NCBI GenBank assembly: GCA_051954235.1
Contig: JBQCHY010000008.1
Coordinates: forward strand, 5,450 to 69,449
Direction: 5' to 3'
Source: 62-47 sp051954235
GTDB taxonomy: Bacteria; Pseudomonadota; Alphaproteobacteria; Rhizobiales; Xanthobacteraceae
Length of the DNA: 64,000 nucleotides
Shown here: piece by piece, positions 50,188 to 58,557 of the stretch
Layout of the letters: every line of letters begins with the position of its first letter
How positions within the stretch are numbered: position 1 is the stretch's first letter
Made by a program: the position numbers and the translations under genes
Notes under the pieces: generated by a model
Databases searched by the model: none
What the model saw: the letters and a program-made list of their open reading frames with translations, nothing else
What the model was told of the DNA's origin: nothing

Positions 50188-52854
50188 TTATGCCTCCGGC
50201 GGCGGAGGCGGCGCGTTGACCTGCGCCGGTGGTTGTGGGGCGTTCCGAAACAGGATGCGCTGATACAGCCAGCCGATGGCGACCAGCACCAGCCCGAGCA
50301 CCATGAACGACAGCGCGCGATAAACGCCGGTCAGTTCCGACATATCCACCAGGAACGCCTTGAGAATGGTGAGGCCGATCACCGCCGCCGAAGCCAGCCG
50401 CGCGCGTTGCGAATTGAACAGTACGCCGGCCGCGAGCAGCACCACGCCGAACGCCAGCCACGCGATCGTATAGGTGTATTGCTCGGCGTCGCCGATGCCG
50501 CCGCTGTTCATGATCGGGCCATGATAGATGCGGCGTATTTGCAGCGTGACGTAGGCGAGCGCCATGACTAATGCGCCGGCGGCAAGTGCGTGCCCATAGA
50601 AGCGGGCACGGCGGCCGGCGACAAGATAGGACAGCGTCAGCATCAAAGCGGCGGGTAGCGCGTAGCCGAGCAGCAGGAGATTGACGACCACGCCGCCGAC
50701 ATCGATGCGCCAGATCATTGGATTGTCGAGCCCCAGCAGGCCGAATAGCGCGGCGAGGCAGGCGAAGATCGTCAGCAGTACCGCTGCGACGTCGTGCACG
50801 ATGCTGCGCGAGCGGATGCGCAGGCGTTCGAGCCCGATGGCCATTGCCAGCGCGACGCAAACTTGCAGCGCTACCTCGGTCAGTCCGGCGATGTTGGCGT
50901 AGACCTTGCCGCCGTTGACCGCGTGGCGAATTTCCATGAAGGCCAGCAGCACCGTGAACAGGATCGCGGCGGCTTCTATCATGCGCAGCGGTACGTCGTC
51001 GCCGCGCTTCCGCAGCAGATAGCTCGCGGTCCAGAACGACAGCGCTGGAACGCCGTAGCCCCACAACAGCCAATTGAAGATGATGGTGCTGCCGATGGCG
51101 TCGCCCGCGATGCGCGGTTCATAGCCGACGCGCGCGACCACGATGGTGGCGAGGATCGCAGCGAGCCAGCGCAGGAACGGAATCGGCCGTTGCGTCGCGA
51201 CCCATGCGGTGCCCGCCGACATCAGTGCCAGCGCGATGGTGAGCCAGCCCTTCTCGAGCGCGAAGGTCAGCGCCAGTGCTAATGCACCCAGCGTACCGGT
51301 GGCGAACAGCGCGGCTGCGATGGTTTGGCCGGGGCGCGGTTCGCGCCGGCTCAGCGTTTCGGTCATCCAGCCGAATACTGCGGCGAGAATGACCGCGATG
51401 ATCGCGAAGGGAATCGAACGGTCGAAATGCGCGACGCGTGCATAGAGTGCGATCAACAGCGCGATCGGCGTAAACACCGCCGAGGCGGCCCAGATCACCG
51501 GCACCGATGCGCTGATGGAGCGGCCCTGCGCGGCGAAGCCCGCAACGGCGAATCCGGTGCCGAAAATCGCCGCCGCGATCAGATGCGCGGAGACGGTTTC
51601 ATCCGTGGCGCTGGGCGCGAGGCCCGGCATCGCGCCGCCCGGCAGCACCAGCATATCGGGGTTGGCGCGCACCGCCCATTCGAGGAAGGCGATGGCGACC
51701 AGCACGGCGTTCGCGGCAACCGCCGCGACGGCCGCCGGAGCACGCCATGCGATTGCCAGCGTGGCGACAACCAGCACACCGAACACCGTAATCGCCGACA
51801 TGGCATGACCGCTGCCGAGCACGATCATCGTGGCGCCGAGCACATAAGCGGCCAACGCGCTGGAAGATACCGGTTCGACCTTGTCGGGTTCGGCCGGCGG
51901 GCCGAATAGAAATCCGCAAACCACGAGCAATGCGGCAAGCACAAAGCCGGCAATGACGTGGAACACATGCGGCATGACCATCGACGGTCCGCAATCGAGG
52001 CACGGAATCGTCCACACCAGCGCGAAGACGGTGGTGGTGATCGCGAGCCAGCGCCACAACCGGATGCGCGCCAATCCGAACGCTGCGGCGGTGACGATGG
52101 CGAGATAGATATACAATGCCCAGAAATCGGGACGCTCGGACGACACCAGCACCGGCGTTGCGAACGCGCCGACGACGCCGAGCCCGGCTAGTGCCGGACC
52201 ATGCAGCAACGCGGCGGCGAGCGTCGCCAATGCGACCAGTCCCAGCAGCACGAAAGCGGTGGCCGGCACGAGGAAATCGTACAGCGCATAAGCCGCATAC
52301 ACTGTCGCGAAGGCAACGGCGGTGCCGGCGGCGGTGAGGATTGCGGGAATGTTGGCGATCGGCAGCGGTGCGATAGCCGCCATGTTGTCGCGCCGCCGCG
52401 TCCATTCGCCGGCGGCGAGCAGCGCCGCCGCAAACAGGCCGCCGAGCAGTACGCGCACGCCGGGGCCGAGCAGGCCCTCCTCGATGGAGTAACGCACCAT
52501 GAAGAAGCCGCCGAGCGCCAGCGTCAGACCGCCGAGCCAGACCACCCAGCGCGTGCCGATACGTTCCTCGATGTGCGCGCCGGTGGCGGCAGGAGTTGGA
52601 ATAGGAGGCGGTTGCTGGCTTTCGCCCCCATCGGGCATGAGCGGCGGAGGCATAGGAATAGATGTTTCCGCGCTCGCTGCCGGTTCTTCGGTGGTCGGCT
52701 GTAGCGGGATGTCGAGCGGCGGCGGCATCGCGATTGCCCCGCTGCCGGCGGCCTCCAGCGCCTGCACGCGTGCTTGCAGTGCGTTGGCGTTGGTCAGTGC
52801 CTTGCGGGCGACAATGACGGCGGCGATGGCAATCAGCAGCGCGAGAAATTCCAT
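50188..52854 (-). CDS. DUF2339 multi-spanning membrane protein
   Basis: This 888-residue protein has an N-terminal helix (MEFLALLIAIAAVIVARKAL), a short coiled piece, a Pro-rich linker (40-90) holding IEERIGTRWVVWLGGLTLAL, and then more than twenty hydrophobic helices to the end. DUF2339 members show this layout; their function is unknown. It is among the largest genes in the window and is monocistronic, with the phosphatase gene further upstream on the same strand. It could be a transporter or a sensor; the sequence does not say. Confidence 0.88.
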   Translation of the reverse strand: MEFLALLIAIAAVIVARKALTNANALQARVQALEAAGSGAIAMPPPLDIPLQPTTEEPAASAETSIPMPPPLMPDGGESQQPPPIPTPAATGAHIEERIGTRWVVWLGGLTLALGGFFMVRYSIEEGLLGPGVRVLLGGLFAAALLAAGEWTRRRDNMAAIAPLPIANIPAILTAAGTAVAFATVYAAYALYDFLVPATAFVLLGLVALATLAAALLHGPALAGLGVVGAFATPVLVSSERPDFWALYIYLAIVTAAAFGLARIRLWRWLAITTTVFALVWTIPCLDCGPSMVMPHVFHVIAGFVLAALLVVCGFLFGPPAEPDKVEPVSSSALAAYVLGATMIVLGSGHAMSAITVFGVLVVATLAIAWRAPAAVAAVAANAVLVAIAFLEWAVRANPDMLVLPGGAMPGLAPSATDETVSAHLIAAAIFGTGFAVAGFAAQGRSISASVPVIWAASAVFTPIALLIALYARVAHFDRSIPFAIIAVILAAVFGWMTETLSRREPRPGQTIAAALFATGTLGALALALTFALEKGWLTIALALMSAGTAWVATQRPIPFLRWLAAILATIVVARVGYEPRIAGDAIGSTIIFNWLLWGYGVPALSFWTASYLLRKRGDDVPLRMIEAAAILFTVLLAFMEIRHAVNGGKVYANIAGLTEVALQVCVALAMAIGLERLRIRSRSIVHDVAAVLLTIFACLAALFGLLGLDNPMIWRIDVGGVVVNLLLLGYALPAALMLTLSYLVAGRRARFYGHALAAGALVMALAYVTLQIRRIYHGPIMNSGGIGDAEQYTYTIAWLAFGVVLLAAGVLFNSQRARLASAAVIGLTILKAFLVDMSELTGVYRALSFMVLGLVLVAIGWLYQRILFRNAPQPPAQVNAPPPPPEA

Positions 52855-53004
52855 AGGTCCTCGATCGTCGCGTCACCGGCGAGAGTCCCGGCGGGGTGGG
52901 CGATGGTTGGAGAAATGCGGTGCGCGCTATTGCGGCAGCGTGTCGTCAGTCTGTGCGTGGCGGCATTCGGTTCAAAGGCAGGCCCGCGTCGGGGAACGGC
53001 GGCG

Positions 53005-53511
53005 TTACTCCAGGTCGACGCGGAATGGCCGACCTTCGATCGACATGTCGCCCGGTCCCATCTCGTCGAGCGCGCGCATCATGCGGCCGTTGCGGCCGAG
53101 TGCACGGTCGGCCAGCGAAACGATCAGCCGGTTGGGAAATGCGGTCGGGGAGGCACGCCGCATCTGCCGCGCGATCATGACCTCGTCGCGATGCGGATTG
53201 AGCGCACAGGCGGCGACGAAGGCGCTCGCGGTCGAGCGGCTGATGCCGGCATAGCAATGCACCACCAGCGGCGCCTCCCGGTCCCAGCCACGCACGAAGG
53301 CGAGCACTTTCTCGATGTGATCTTCCGACGGCGTGACAAGGCCATCGGCCGGTTCGCTGATATCGTCCATCGAGATCATCAGGTGATTGGCTTCGCGGAC
53401 CGAGGCGGGACGTTGCACGCGGCTGATGTCGCCCATCACCGTGAGAATGTGGCTGGCGCCGGTCGACTGCACGGTGGAAGGAAGCGCGGCGAGCGAGCAC
53501 ACATGGATCAT
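53005..53511 (-). CDS. Tyrosine/dual-specificity phosphatase-like protein
   Basis: This 168-residue protein has the cysteine-phosphatase P-loop HCYAGISRSTASAF and a preceding general-acid loop region (ISMDD, DGLVTPSEDHIEKVLAFV). The start at ATG 53511 (MIHVC) is chosen because AAGGGA stands just before it, although an earlier ATG at 53529 overlaps. It belongs to the small bacterial PTP group; the substrate is unknown. A 150-base gap separates it from DUF2339. Confidence 0.85.
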   Translation of the reverse strand: MIHVCSLAALPSTVQSTGASHILTVMGDISRVQRPASVREANHLMISMDDISEPADGLVTPSEDHIEKVLAFVRGWDREAPLVVHCYAGISRSTASAFVAACALNPHRDEVMIARQMRRASPTAFPNRLIVSLADRALGRNGRMMRALDEMGPGDMSIEGRPFRVDLE

Positions 53512-53579
53512 GATGTTGTCCCTTGTCATCCGCCCAAATTATAGCCGCCGCATCCAGCAAACGAAAGCGGCGGAGGGCA

Positions 53580-54197
53580 TCAGACATACAACGTCGCGAA
53601 GCGCGCCAGAAAGCGTTTCGCGGCCTTTCCGGCGGACCACGGCGTCAGATAATCCTGCTCCGTCGTGGCGAGCAGCGTCGGATCGCGGCCGAACAGCCGC
53701 CTGGACTCGCTTTCGGAGAAGCCTGCGAGCCGCGTCGCTTCAAGATAAGCGGCGCCGCGGTCGGCGGCCTTGATCGCCAGTGTGAATTCTTCCGGCAGCA
53801 CCGCCGGCAATCCGAAACGCATATGGATCGCGCCGAGCAATCGTTTCTCTACGGTCTTGTAAGAGCCGCCGATCACTGCCTTGAATGGCGAGATCATGTC
53901 GCCGATGACGTATTCCGGCGCATCATGCAGCAACGCCGCAAGCCGCAGCCGATGATCGGCGCGCGGCAGCGCGTGGCGCAAGACCACTTCGACCAGCAGC
54001 GTATGTTGCGCCACCGAGAAGATGTGCGCGCCTTTGGTCTGTCCGTTCCAGCGCGCGACGCGGGCGAGACCATGGGCGATGTCAGCGATCTCGATATCGA
54101 GCGGCGAGGGATCGACGAGGTCGAGCCGCCGCCCCGACAGCATGCGTTGCCAGACGCGGGTGTCGGCTTTCGCGATGCGCGCCTTGGATTGCGTCAT
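53580..54197 (-). CDS. HD-domain phosphohydrolase (YfbR-like)
   Basis: This 205-residue protein has the metal-binding histidines and aspartates of an HD hydrolase: SVAQHTLLVEVVLRH and AALLHDAPEYVIGDMISPFKA, an arrangement close to the 5'-deoxynucleotidase YfbR. Its ATG overlaps the stop of tag by four bases (54194-54197), so it is translated with tag. A nucleotide-cleaning role would fit that partner, but is inferred. Confidence 0.87.
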   Translation of the reverse strand: MTQSKARIAKADTRVWQRMLSGRRLDLVDPSPLDIEIADIAHGLARVARWNGQTKGAHIFSVAQHTLLVEVVLRHALPRADHRLRLAALLHDAPEYVIGDMISPFKAVIGGSYKTVEKRLLGAIHMRFGLPAVLPEEFTLAIKAADRGAAYLEATRLAGFSESESRRLFGRDPTLLATTEQDYLTPWSAGKAAKRFLARFATLYV

Positions 54198-54817
54198 TTT
54201 GCGGAGAGGCGGCGCGCGCGCTGCTTGCCGCTGCACACCGCATGGCAATGGCAGGTTACCAGATGGTCGTTGACCATGCCGGTCGCCTGCATGAAGGCGT
54301 AGACGATGGTGGGGCCGACGAACTTGAAGCCGCGCGACGAGAGGTCTTTCGAGATATTCACCGAGAGTGGTGTTGAAGCCGGCACGCTGGCGGTGGTCTT
54401 GAAGGCGTTGACCTTGGGCTTGCCGTCAACGTAGTCCCACAGCAGCTTCGAGAAGCCGGGGCCTTTCTCCATGATCTTGAGATAGGCTTGCGCGCTCTTG
54501 ACGGCGCCTTCGATCTTGGCGCGGTTGCGCACAATGCCGGCGTCCTGCATCAGCGCGTGCATTTTCTTCTCGGTGTAGCGCGCGATTTTCGTCGGCTCGA
54601 AATCGTCGAAGGCGCGGCGAAAGTTGTCGCGCTTGCGCAGGATCGTAATCCACGACAAGCCGGCCTGAAAGCCGTCGAGGATCAGTTTTTCATACAGCGC
54701 GCGGTCGTCGTACTCCGGAACGCCCCATTCGGTGTCGTGATAAGCCATGTAGAGCGGATCCTCGCCCGGCCACGGGCAGCGGATCAGGCCGTCGGCATGC
54801 TGCACGGCGCGGCTCAT
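54194..54817 (-). CDS. tag: DNA-3-methyladenine glycosylase I
   Basis: Tag removes 3-methyladenine from alkylated DNA. The 207-residue protein has the N-terminal RCPWPGEDPLYMAYHDTEWG with Cys and His zinc ligands, DGFQAGLSWITILRKRDNFR, FKFVGPTIVYAFMQATGMVNDH, and the C-terminal zinc ligands in NDHLVTCHCH. It overlaps ygfZ upstream and the HD gene downstream by four bases each, making a tight three-gene operon. Confidence 0.96.
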   Translation of the reverse strand: MSRAVQHADGLIRCPWPGEDPLYMAYHDTEWGVPEYDDRALYEKLILDGFQAGLSWITILRKRDNFRRAFDDFEPTKIARYTEKKMHALMQDAGIVRNRAKIEGAVKSAQAYLKIMEKGPGFSKLLWDYVDGKPKVNAFKTTASVPASTPLSVNISKDLSSRGFKFVGPTIVYAFMQATGMVNDHLVTCHCHAVCSGKQRARRLSAK

Positions 54818-55695
54818 GCGACGGTCTTCTTTTGCAGGCTGCGCACGGCGTCGCGATCGGCGAGGTGGATCGTCGTGCTCCCAGCGACGAGCGGCGTACC
54901 GGCGTCGAGCGCGTCGGACACCTTGTCGATCCGTACCGTCGCGAGGCCGCTGTTTTGCGCGGACGACCCCATGGTGCCGACTTGCTTATCGTTTGCGAGG
55001 ATGGGCGCACTCGCATCGGGCGCCGGGCCGTCGAACCTAATGCGCACCGTGCGGGTGCGCGCGGTGCCGCGATGCTGCATCCGTGACACCACTTCCTGGC
55101 CGACGTAGCAGCCTTTGTCGAAATCGATGCCGTGCAGATGGTCCATGTTAGTCTCGTGCGGAAACGCGTCGCCGTAACCGAAATCGACGCTGCCGCGCGG
55201 TACGCCGCAGGCGATGCGGTGCGCTTCGTAGGCGGCCTCGTCAGTCATCGTCGCGCCGACGAGCGCGGCCGTCTTTGCCGCCAACTCCGGCGGAATCAGG
55301 ATGCGCCAGCCGAGTTCTTCCGTGCGCGGGTCGGCGAAGCCGAGGTCAGGTTTGACGGACGGTTCGCCGCCCCATATTGCGAGGACGCCGAACGTATCCG
55401 ACAGGTTTTCCACGCTCACCTTGGCGCGCAGCTTGTAGAAGCCGAGCTTGGTGGCGAGCGGCTGCGACAGCGCGCGAGGACAATCGATCAGCAGCCCGCC
55501 GCCGTGGCCTGCGGGCACTTCGGTGATGAGGAAGTCGGCGACGATCTTGCCCTGAGGTGTCAGCAACGCGCCGAATCGTCCCGTGCCCGGTTCGAGCCGG
55601 GCGGTATCGGTGGTGATCAGTCCGTTGAGGAATGTTTTCGCATCCTCGCCGCTGAGCTTGATCACACCCCGGTCGGAAAGAAGCGCTGCGTCCAT
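54814..55695 (-). CDS. ygfZ: YgfZ/GcvT-domain folate-binding protein
   Basis: YgfZ helps folate-dependent upkeep of Fe-S enzymes such as MiaB. The 293-residue protein has the signature cysteine motif FDKGCYVGQEVVSRMQHRG and an N-terminal GcvT-like fold (RGVIKLSGEDAKTFLNGLIT, RFGALLTPQGKIVADFLI). ATG 55695 is chosen to give the family N-terminus MDAALLSDRG. It is first of the ygfZ-tag-HD operon, with four-base overlaps. Confidence 0.93.
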   Translation of the reverse strand: MDAALLSDRGVIKLSGEDAKTFLNGLITTDTARLEPGTGRFGALLTPQGKIVADFLITEVPAGHGGGLLIDCPRALSQPLATKLGFYKLRAKVSVENLSDTFGVLAIWGGEPSVKPDLGFADPRTEELGWRILIPPELAAKTAALVGATMTDEAAYEAHRIACGVPRGSVDFGYGDAFPHETNMDHLHGIDFDKGCYVGQEVVSRMQHRGTARTRTVRIRFDGPAPDASAPILANDKQVGTMGSSAQNSGLATVRIDKVSDALDAGTPLVAGSTTIHLADRDAVRSLQKKTVA

Positions 55696-55841
55696 CGTGA
55701 AAGTCTCGGGAGAATCAGGTGCCCGGTCGCGCCGGAACTCACCCGGAACGTAAGCCGCGCGTTGACAAACGACAAGGCCGCGACCGCGCATGGTCGGCAG
55801 GCAATTGGGGTTGGGCAAGCGTTGCGCGGAAGGGACGCGGC

Positions 55842-56108
55842 TTACTGCTTCGGCAGGATCAGCGAGAACTCGCCGTTGCGGACGCGGTTCGGCAGTCCTT
55901 CGACGAATTTCGCCACCGCATCTTCGCCGTAAGTGGACACCAACTCGGCAAAAGCGGTGAACAGGCTCGCCTGCGCCAGGCAATCGCCGTCGACGCCGTC
56001 GTGGCGGGCTTCCGCCCAAGCCTCGTTCAGATAGCCGAGCGCCGCCCGCTTTTGTTCGTGGTCTGGCATCGGCTCGTTGGCAACGACGTAGGACAAGGAC
56101 TGGCTCAT
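55842..56108 (-). CDS. Small soluble protein of unknown function, behind an EcfG-type promoter
   Basis: This 88-residue acidic protein reads MSQSLSYVVANEPMPDHEQK, then helices with NEAWAEARHDGVDGDCLAQA and FTAFAELVSTYGEDAVAKFV, ending FSLILPKQ. It has no signal peptide or membrane segment. GGGAA stands before the ATG. About 105 bases upstream is a perfect-looking general-stress promoter (56214-56239), so it may belong to the EcfG regulon. The family was not recognised. Confidence 0.8.
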   Translation of the reverse strand: MSQSLSYVVANEPMPDHEQKRAALGYLNEAWAEARHDGVDGDCLAQASLFTAFAELVSTYGEDAVAKFVEGLPNRVRNGEFSLILPKQ

Positions 56109-56213
56109 GAAATTCCCGGCGGCATGGGCGACTCACGGAACACCGCGAGTACGCGCAAGTTCTAACACGCCCCCGTGCGTCGGCTAGGCCACATCTTTAG
56201 GAAAGGTTAACGG

Positions 56214-56239
56214 AACGATTCAACATTATACGGAGTTCC
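56214..56239 (-). promoter_or_regulatory. Candidate sigma-EcfG (general stress) promoter
   Basis: The minus strand reads GGAAC (56239-56235), 17 bases, then CGTT (56217-56214). This matches the alphaproteobacterial EcfG consensus GGAAC-N16/17-CGTT exactly. It points at the 88-residue gene starting at 56108. Confidence 0.7.
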
Positions 56240-56316
56240 CGAGTGCGCTGCTGTTGCAACACTGGGTACAGCGACAAAATGCGCGGGAACCGCATCCCTT
56301 CGCCGAGGAATAGTGG

Positions 56317-56709
56317 TTAATTGGCGTAGCGGGCCGTGAGGTCGCGAGAGATTTTCGCGCCTTCTTCGATGTAGCGCTTGATCGCGACATTGGCCGCCGG
56401 AGTGCAGGTTCGATAAGTCTGCTGGAAGCCGTTATAGCCGCGGTTGAAACTGGCGATCAGCCGGGTGCGGCGTTCGCCGGAGGGCGTTTCGGCGTTGATC
56501 AGCGCCTGCATCTCGTTACGCCACTTCGCGCCTTCATTGGCGCCGCAAATGCCGCGCAGATAGTGCAGCGTGCCGAGGATTTCCGCGAGCCGTTGCAGAT
56601 CGCCGTCGAACGGCGCGGCAGCATCCTGCGCCCGCGCAGGACCTAGGCCGAGGCCCGCGCTGCACGCCGCAAGAAAGAGAATTGCCGCTAGAAGTTGTTT
56701 CCGCATCAT
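56317..56709 (-). CDS. TIGR02301 family exported protein
   Basis: This 130-residue protein has a signal peptide (1-27, LFLAACSAGLGLGPARAQD) and the pattern of family TIGR02301: LQRLAEILGTLHYLRGICGA, WRNEMQALINAE, RRTRLIASFNRGYNGFQQTY. Two cysteines in the mature part may form a disulfide. It is found in rhizobia-like bacteria without known function. Start is the first of two adjacent ATG codons. Confidence 0.85.
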   Translation of the reverse strand: MMRKQLLAAILFLAACSAGLGLGPARAQDAAAPFDGDLQRLAEILGTLHYLRGICGANEGAKWRNEMQALINAETPSGERRTRLIASFNRGYNGFQQTYRTCTPAANVAIKRYIEEGAKISRDLTARYAN

Positions 56710-56776
56710 CGGGCCCGGATTTCGGCTGATATGCCTTGTCGAGGAGGCGGGTGCAAGCCGAGGCTTTCGGGCTGCA

Positions 56777-57205
56777 CTACGGAACGATCAAGCGCCGGGC
56801 GGCATCGACGATCTCCGCCAGCCCCTGAGTGGTCCGCAACTCACTCAATTTGTCCGGCGTCATCCAGCGGAAATCGTCGAGTTCCTCGTTCAGCGTCACC
56901 TCGCCGGCGCGCCAATGGGCGGCGAAGGATATCACGAGGTAGTGCCCGCTGCGGCCAGCGGCCGGGTCCGGCAACACCTCGCGCCAGCCGGCGAAGCCGA
57001 CGATGTCGATGGCGAGCGCTGTTTCCTCACGTACTTCGCGTGCGACCGCCTGATGCAGGGTCTCGCCGTGTTCGACGCGGCCGCCGGGCACCGAATAGAG
57101 CCCGCGTCCGGGCGCATTGGCGCGGCGAACCACAAGGAATTGATTGTCGCGAAAAATCACCGCGCTGACGGCGAGTTGCGGGCGGCCGAGAGCGGATTTG
57201 GTCAC
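56777..57205 (-). CDS. NUDIX hydrolase
   Basis: This 142-residue protein has a NUDIX box GRVEHGETLHQAVAREVREE (G-x5-E-x7-REVREE) followed by TALAIDIVG. It cleaves a nucleoside diphosphate linked to another group; a specific substrate cannot be read. The start codon overlaps the stop of the upstream gene by four bases (57202-57205), coupling the two. Confidence 0.93.
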   Translation of the reverse strand: MTKSALGRPQLAVSAVIFRDNQFLVVRRANAPGRGLYSVPGGRVEHGETLHQAVAREVREETALAIDIVGFAGWREVLPDPAAGRSGHYLVISFAAHWRAGEVTLNEELDDFRWMTPDKLSELRTTQGLAEIVDAARRLIVP

Positions 57206-57732
57206 TTGAGGTCTTGCGTCATGATGGAATCGATATCGGCCTCGGCTTCGCTGCGCGAGCCGTGGATGATGCCGCCGGCCAGTGTCGCCAGCGGGCGAAC
57301 CCAGCCGGTGGCCTGCTCGGCCAGCTTGATCCGGGTGCGATCCTGCTGCGCCTCGCGCATCGCGGCGCTAACTGCCGTGAGGATCGAGGTCATCGCGCCG
57401 GTGATGTTGTCGAATTCGGCGCGAACGGTGGTGTCGGACTGCTCATAGGCCAGGATCGCGAGGTCGCGCGCCTTGAAGTTGGAGGCGGCGAAATGCTCGC
57501 GATAGCTCAGCGGCCGCCATGCGAGGAAGTCGTCGGCGCATTCCGGCATGTCCGGGATCATATCCAACAGCATGATGGCTTCGTTGAAATGATTGAGATA
57601 GTCGGTGGCGAGGCCGGTGCGCGGATTGATATTCGCGGCAGCCAGTTCGGCCGCGGTCGGCCGTTCGCCGGATAGCGTTTCCTGTGGATGGGCATGTTGG
57701 GCGGAGGACGTCATCGGCTTCACATTTAACAT
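57202..57732 (-). CDS. Conserved-looking protein of unknown function, coupled to NUDIX
   Basis: This 176-residue, mostly helical soluble protein has GLATDYLNHFNEAIMLLDMI, MPECADDFLAWRPLSYREHF and an Asp/Glu-rich end (SEAEADIDSIMTQDLK). The first 35 residues are low in order. ATGs at 57732 and 57714 are both possible. The four-base overlap with the NUDIX gene suggests a shared job. The family was not recognised with certainty. Confidence 0.75.
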   Translation of the reverse strand: MLNVKPMTSSAQHAHPQETLSGERPTAAELAAANINPRTGLATDYLNHFNEAIMLLDMIPDMPECADDFLAWRPLSYREHFAASNFKARDLAILAYEQSDTTVRAEFDNITGAMTSILTAVSAAMREAQQDRTRIKLAEQATGWVRPLATLAGGIIHGSRSEAEADIDSIMTQDLK

Positions 57733-57775
57733 GCCGGGTTAAAAGGTGCTGAAGATATTCAGTTGAGACATGAGA

Positions 57776-58537
57776 ATGTGCGGCCGTTTCGTCATTACTT
57801 CGCCGCCGGCGGCGATCCGCGCGGCATTCGACTATGGTGAGAATCCGAATTTTCCGGCTCAGCACAACATCGCGCCGACCCAGCCGGTCGGTGTGGTGCT
57901 GGTGGAGCAGGGCGCGCGCCACTTTCGCTTGATGCGCTGGGGTTTTATTCCGAGTTGGGTCAAGGACCCGCGCACCTTTACGCTGGTGATCAACGCGCGC
58001 GCGGAGACGGTGCGCGAGAAGCCGGCGTTTCGCAATGCCATCCGGCGGCGGCGTTGCTTGATTCCGGCCGACGGCTATTACGAATGGCATACCGTTGGTC
58101 AACAGAAGCATCCGTATTTTATCTATCCTCGCGCCGGCGGGCCGATTGGTTTTGCCGGCGTAGCGGAAACCTGGAGCGGGCTGAACGGCGAGGAAGTCGA
58201 TACGGTCGCGATCGTCACGGCCGCCGCTACGGGTGGGCTCGCGATGCTGCATCATCGTGTGCCGGTGATAATCGCGCCGAAGGATTCCACGCGCTGGCTG
58301 GACTGCGCGTCGGTCAATGCCAACGAGGCTGCGACGCTGATGGTCGCGCCCGCGGAAGATGAATTCGCATGGCATCGCGTTTCGCGCGATGTCAATCGCG
58401 TTGGCAACGACGATGCGCGATTGATTCTGCCGCTATCGGAACAACAGATCGCGGATGAAGAATCTGCATCGCAAGCAAAGCCCACGCCGCGCAAACAGAC
58501 GGTGCCTGATGACGACAGGCAAGGGTCGCTGTTCTGA
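57776..58537 (+). CDS. SRAP/YedK abasic-site processing protein
   Basis: YedK/HMCES proteins cross-link to abasic sites in single-stranded DNA through Cys2. The 253-residue protein starts MCGRFVITSP, so ATG 57776 must be the start (an ATG two codons upstream would bury the cysteine). Also present are VINARAET, ADGYYEW and the histidine in MLHHRVPVI. The C-terminus ends RQGSLF. No LexA-type GTTC-N7-GTTC box was seen upstream. Confidence 0.95.
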   Translation: MCGRFVITSPPAAIRAAFDYGENPNFPAQHNIAPTQPVGVVLVEQGARHFRLMRWGFIPSWVKDPRTFTLVINARAETVREKPAFRNAIRRRRCLIPADGYYEWHTVGQQKHPYFIYPRAGGPIGFAGVAETWSGLNGEEVDTVAIVTAAATGGLAMLHHRVPVIIAPKDSTRWLDCASVNANEAATLMVAPAEDEFAWHRVSRDVNRVGNDDARLILPLSEQQIADEESASQAKPTPRKQTVPDDDRQGSLF

Positions 58538-58557
58538 CGATAGGCGAAGCAGTTGCG

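Noticed and set aside
57733..57775. LexA box before the SRAP gene
   Set aside because: No GTTC-N7-GTTC or its complement was found in the short intergenic gap.
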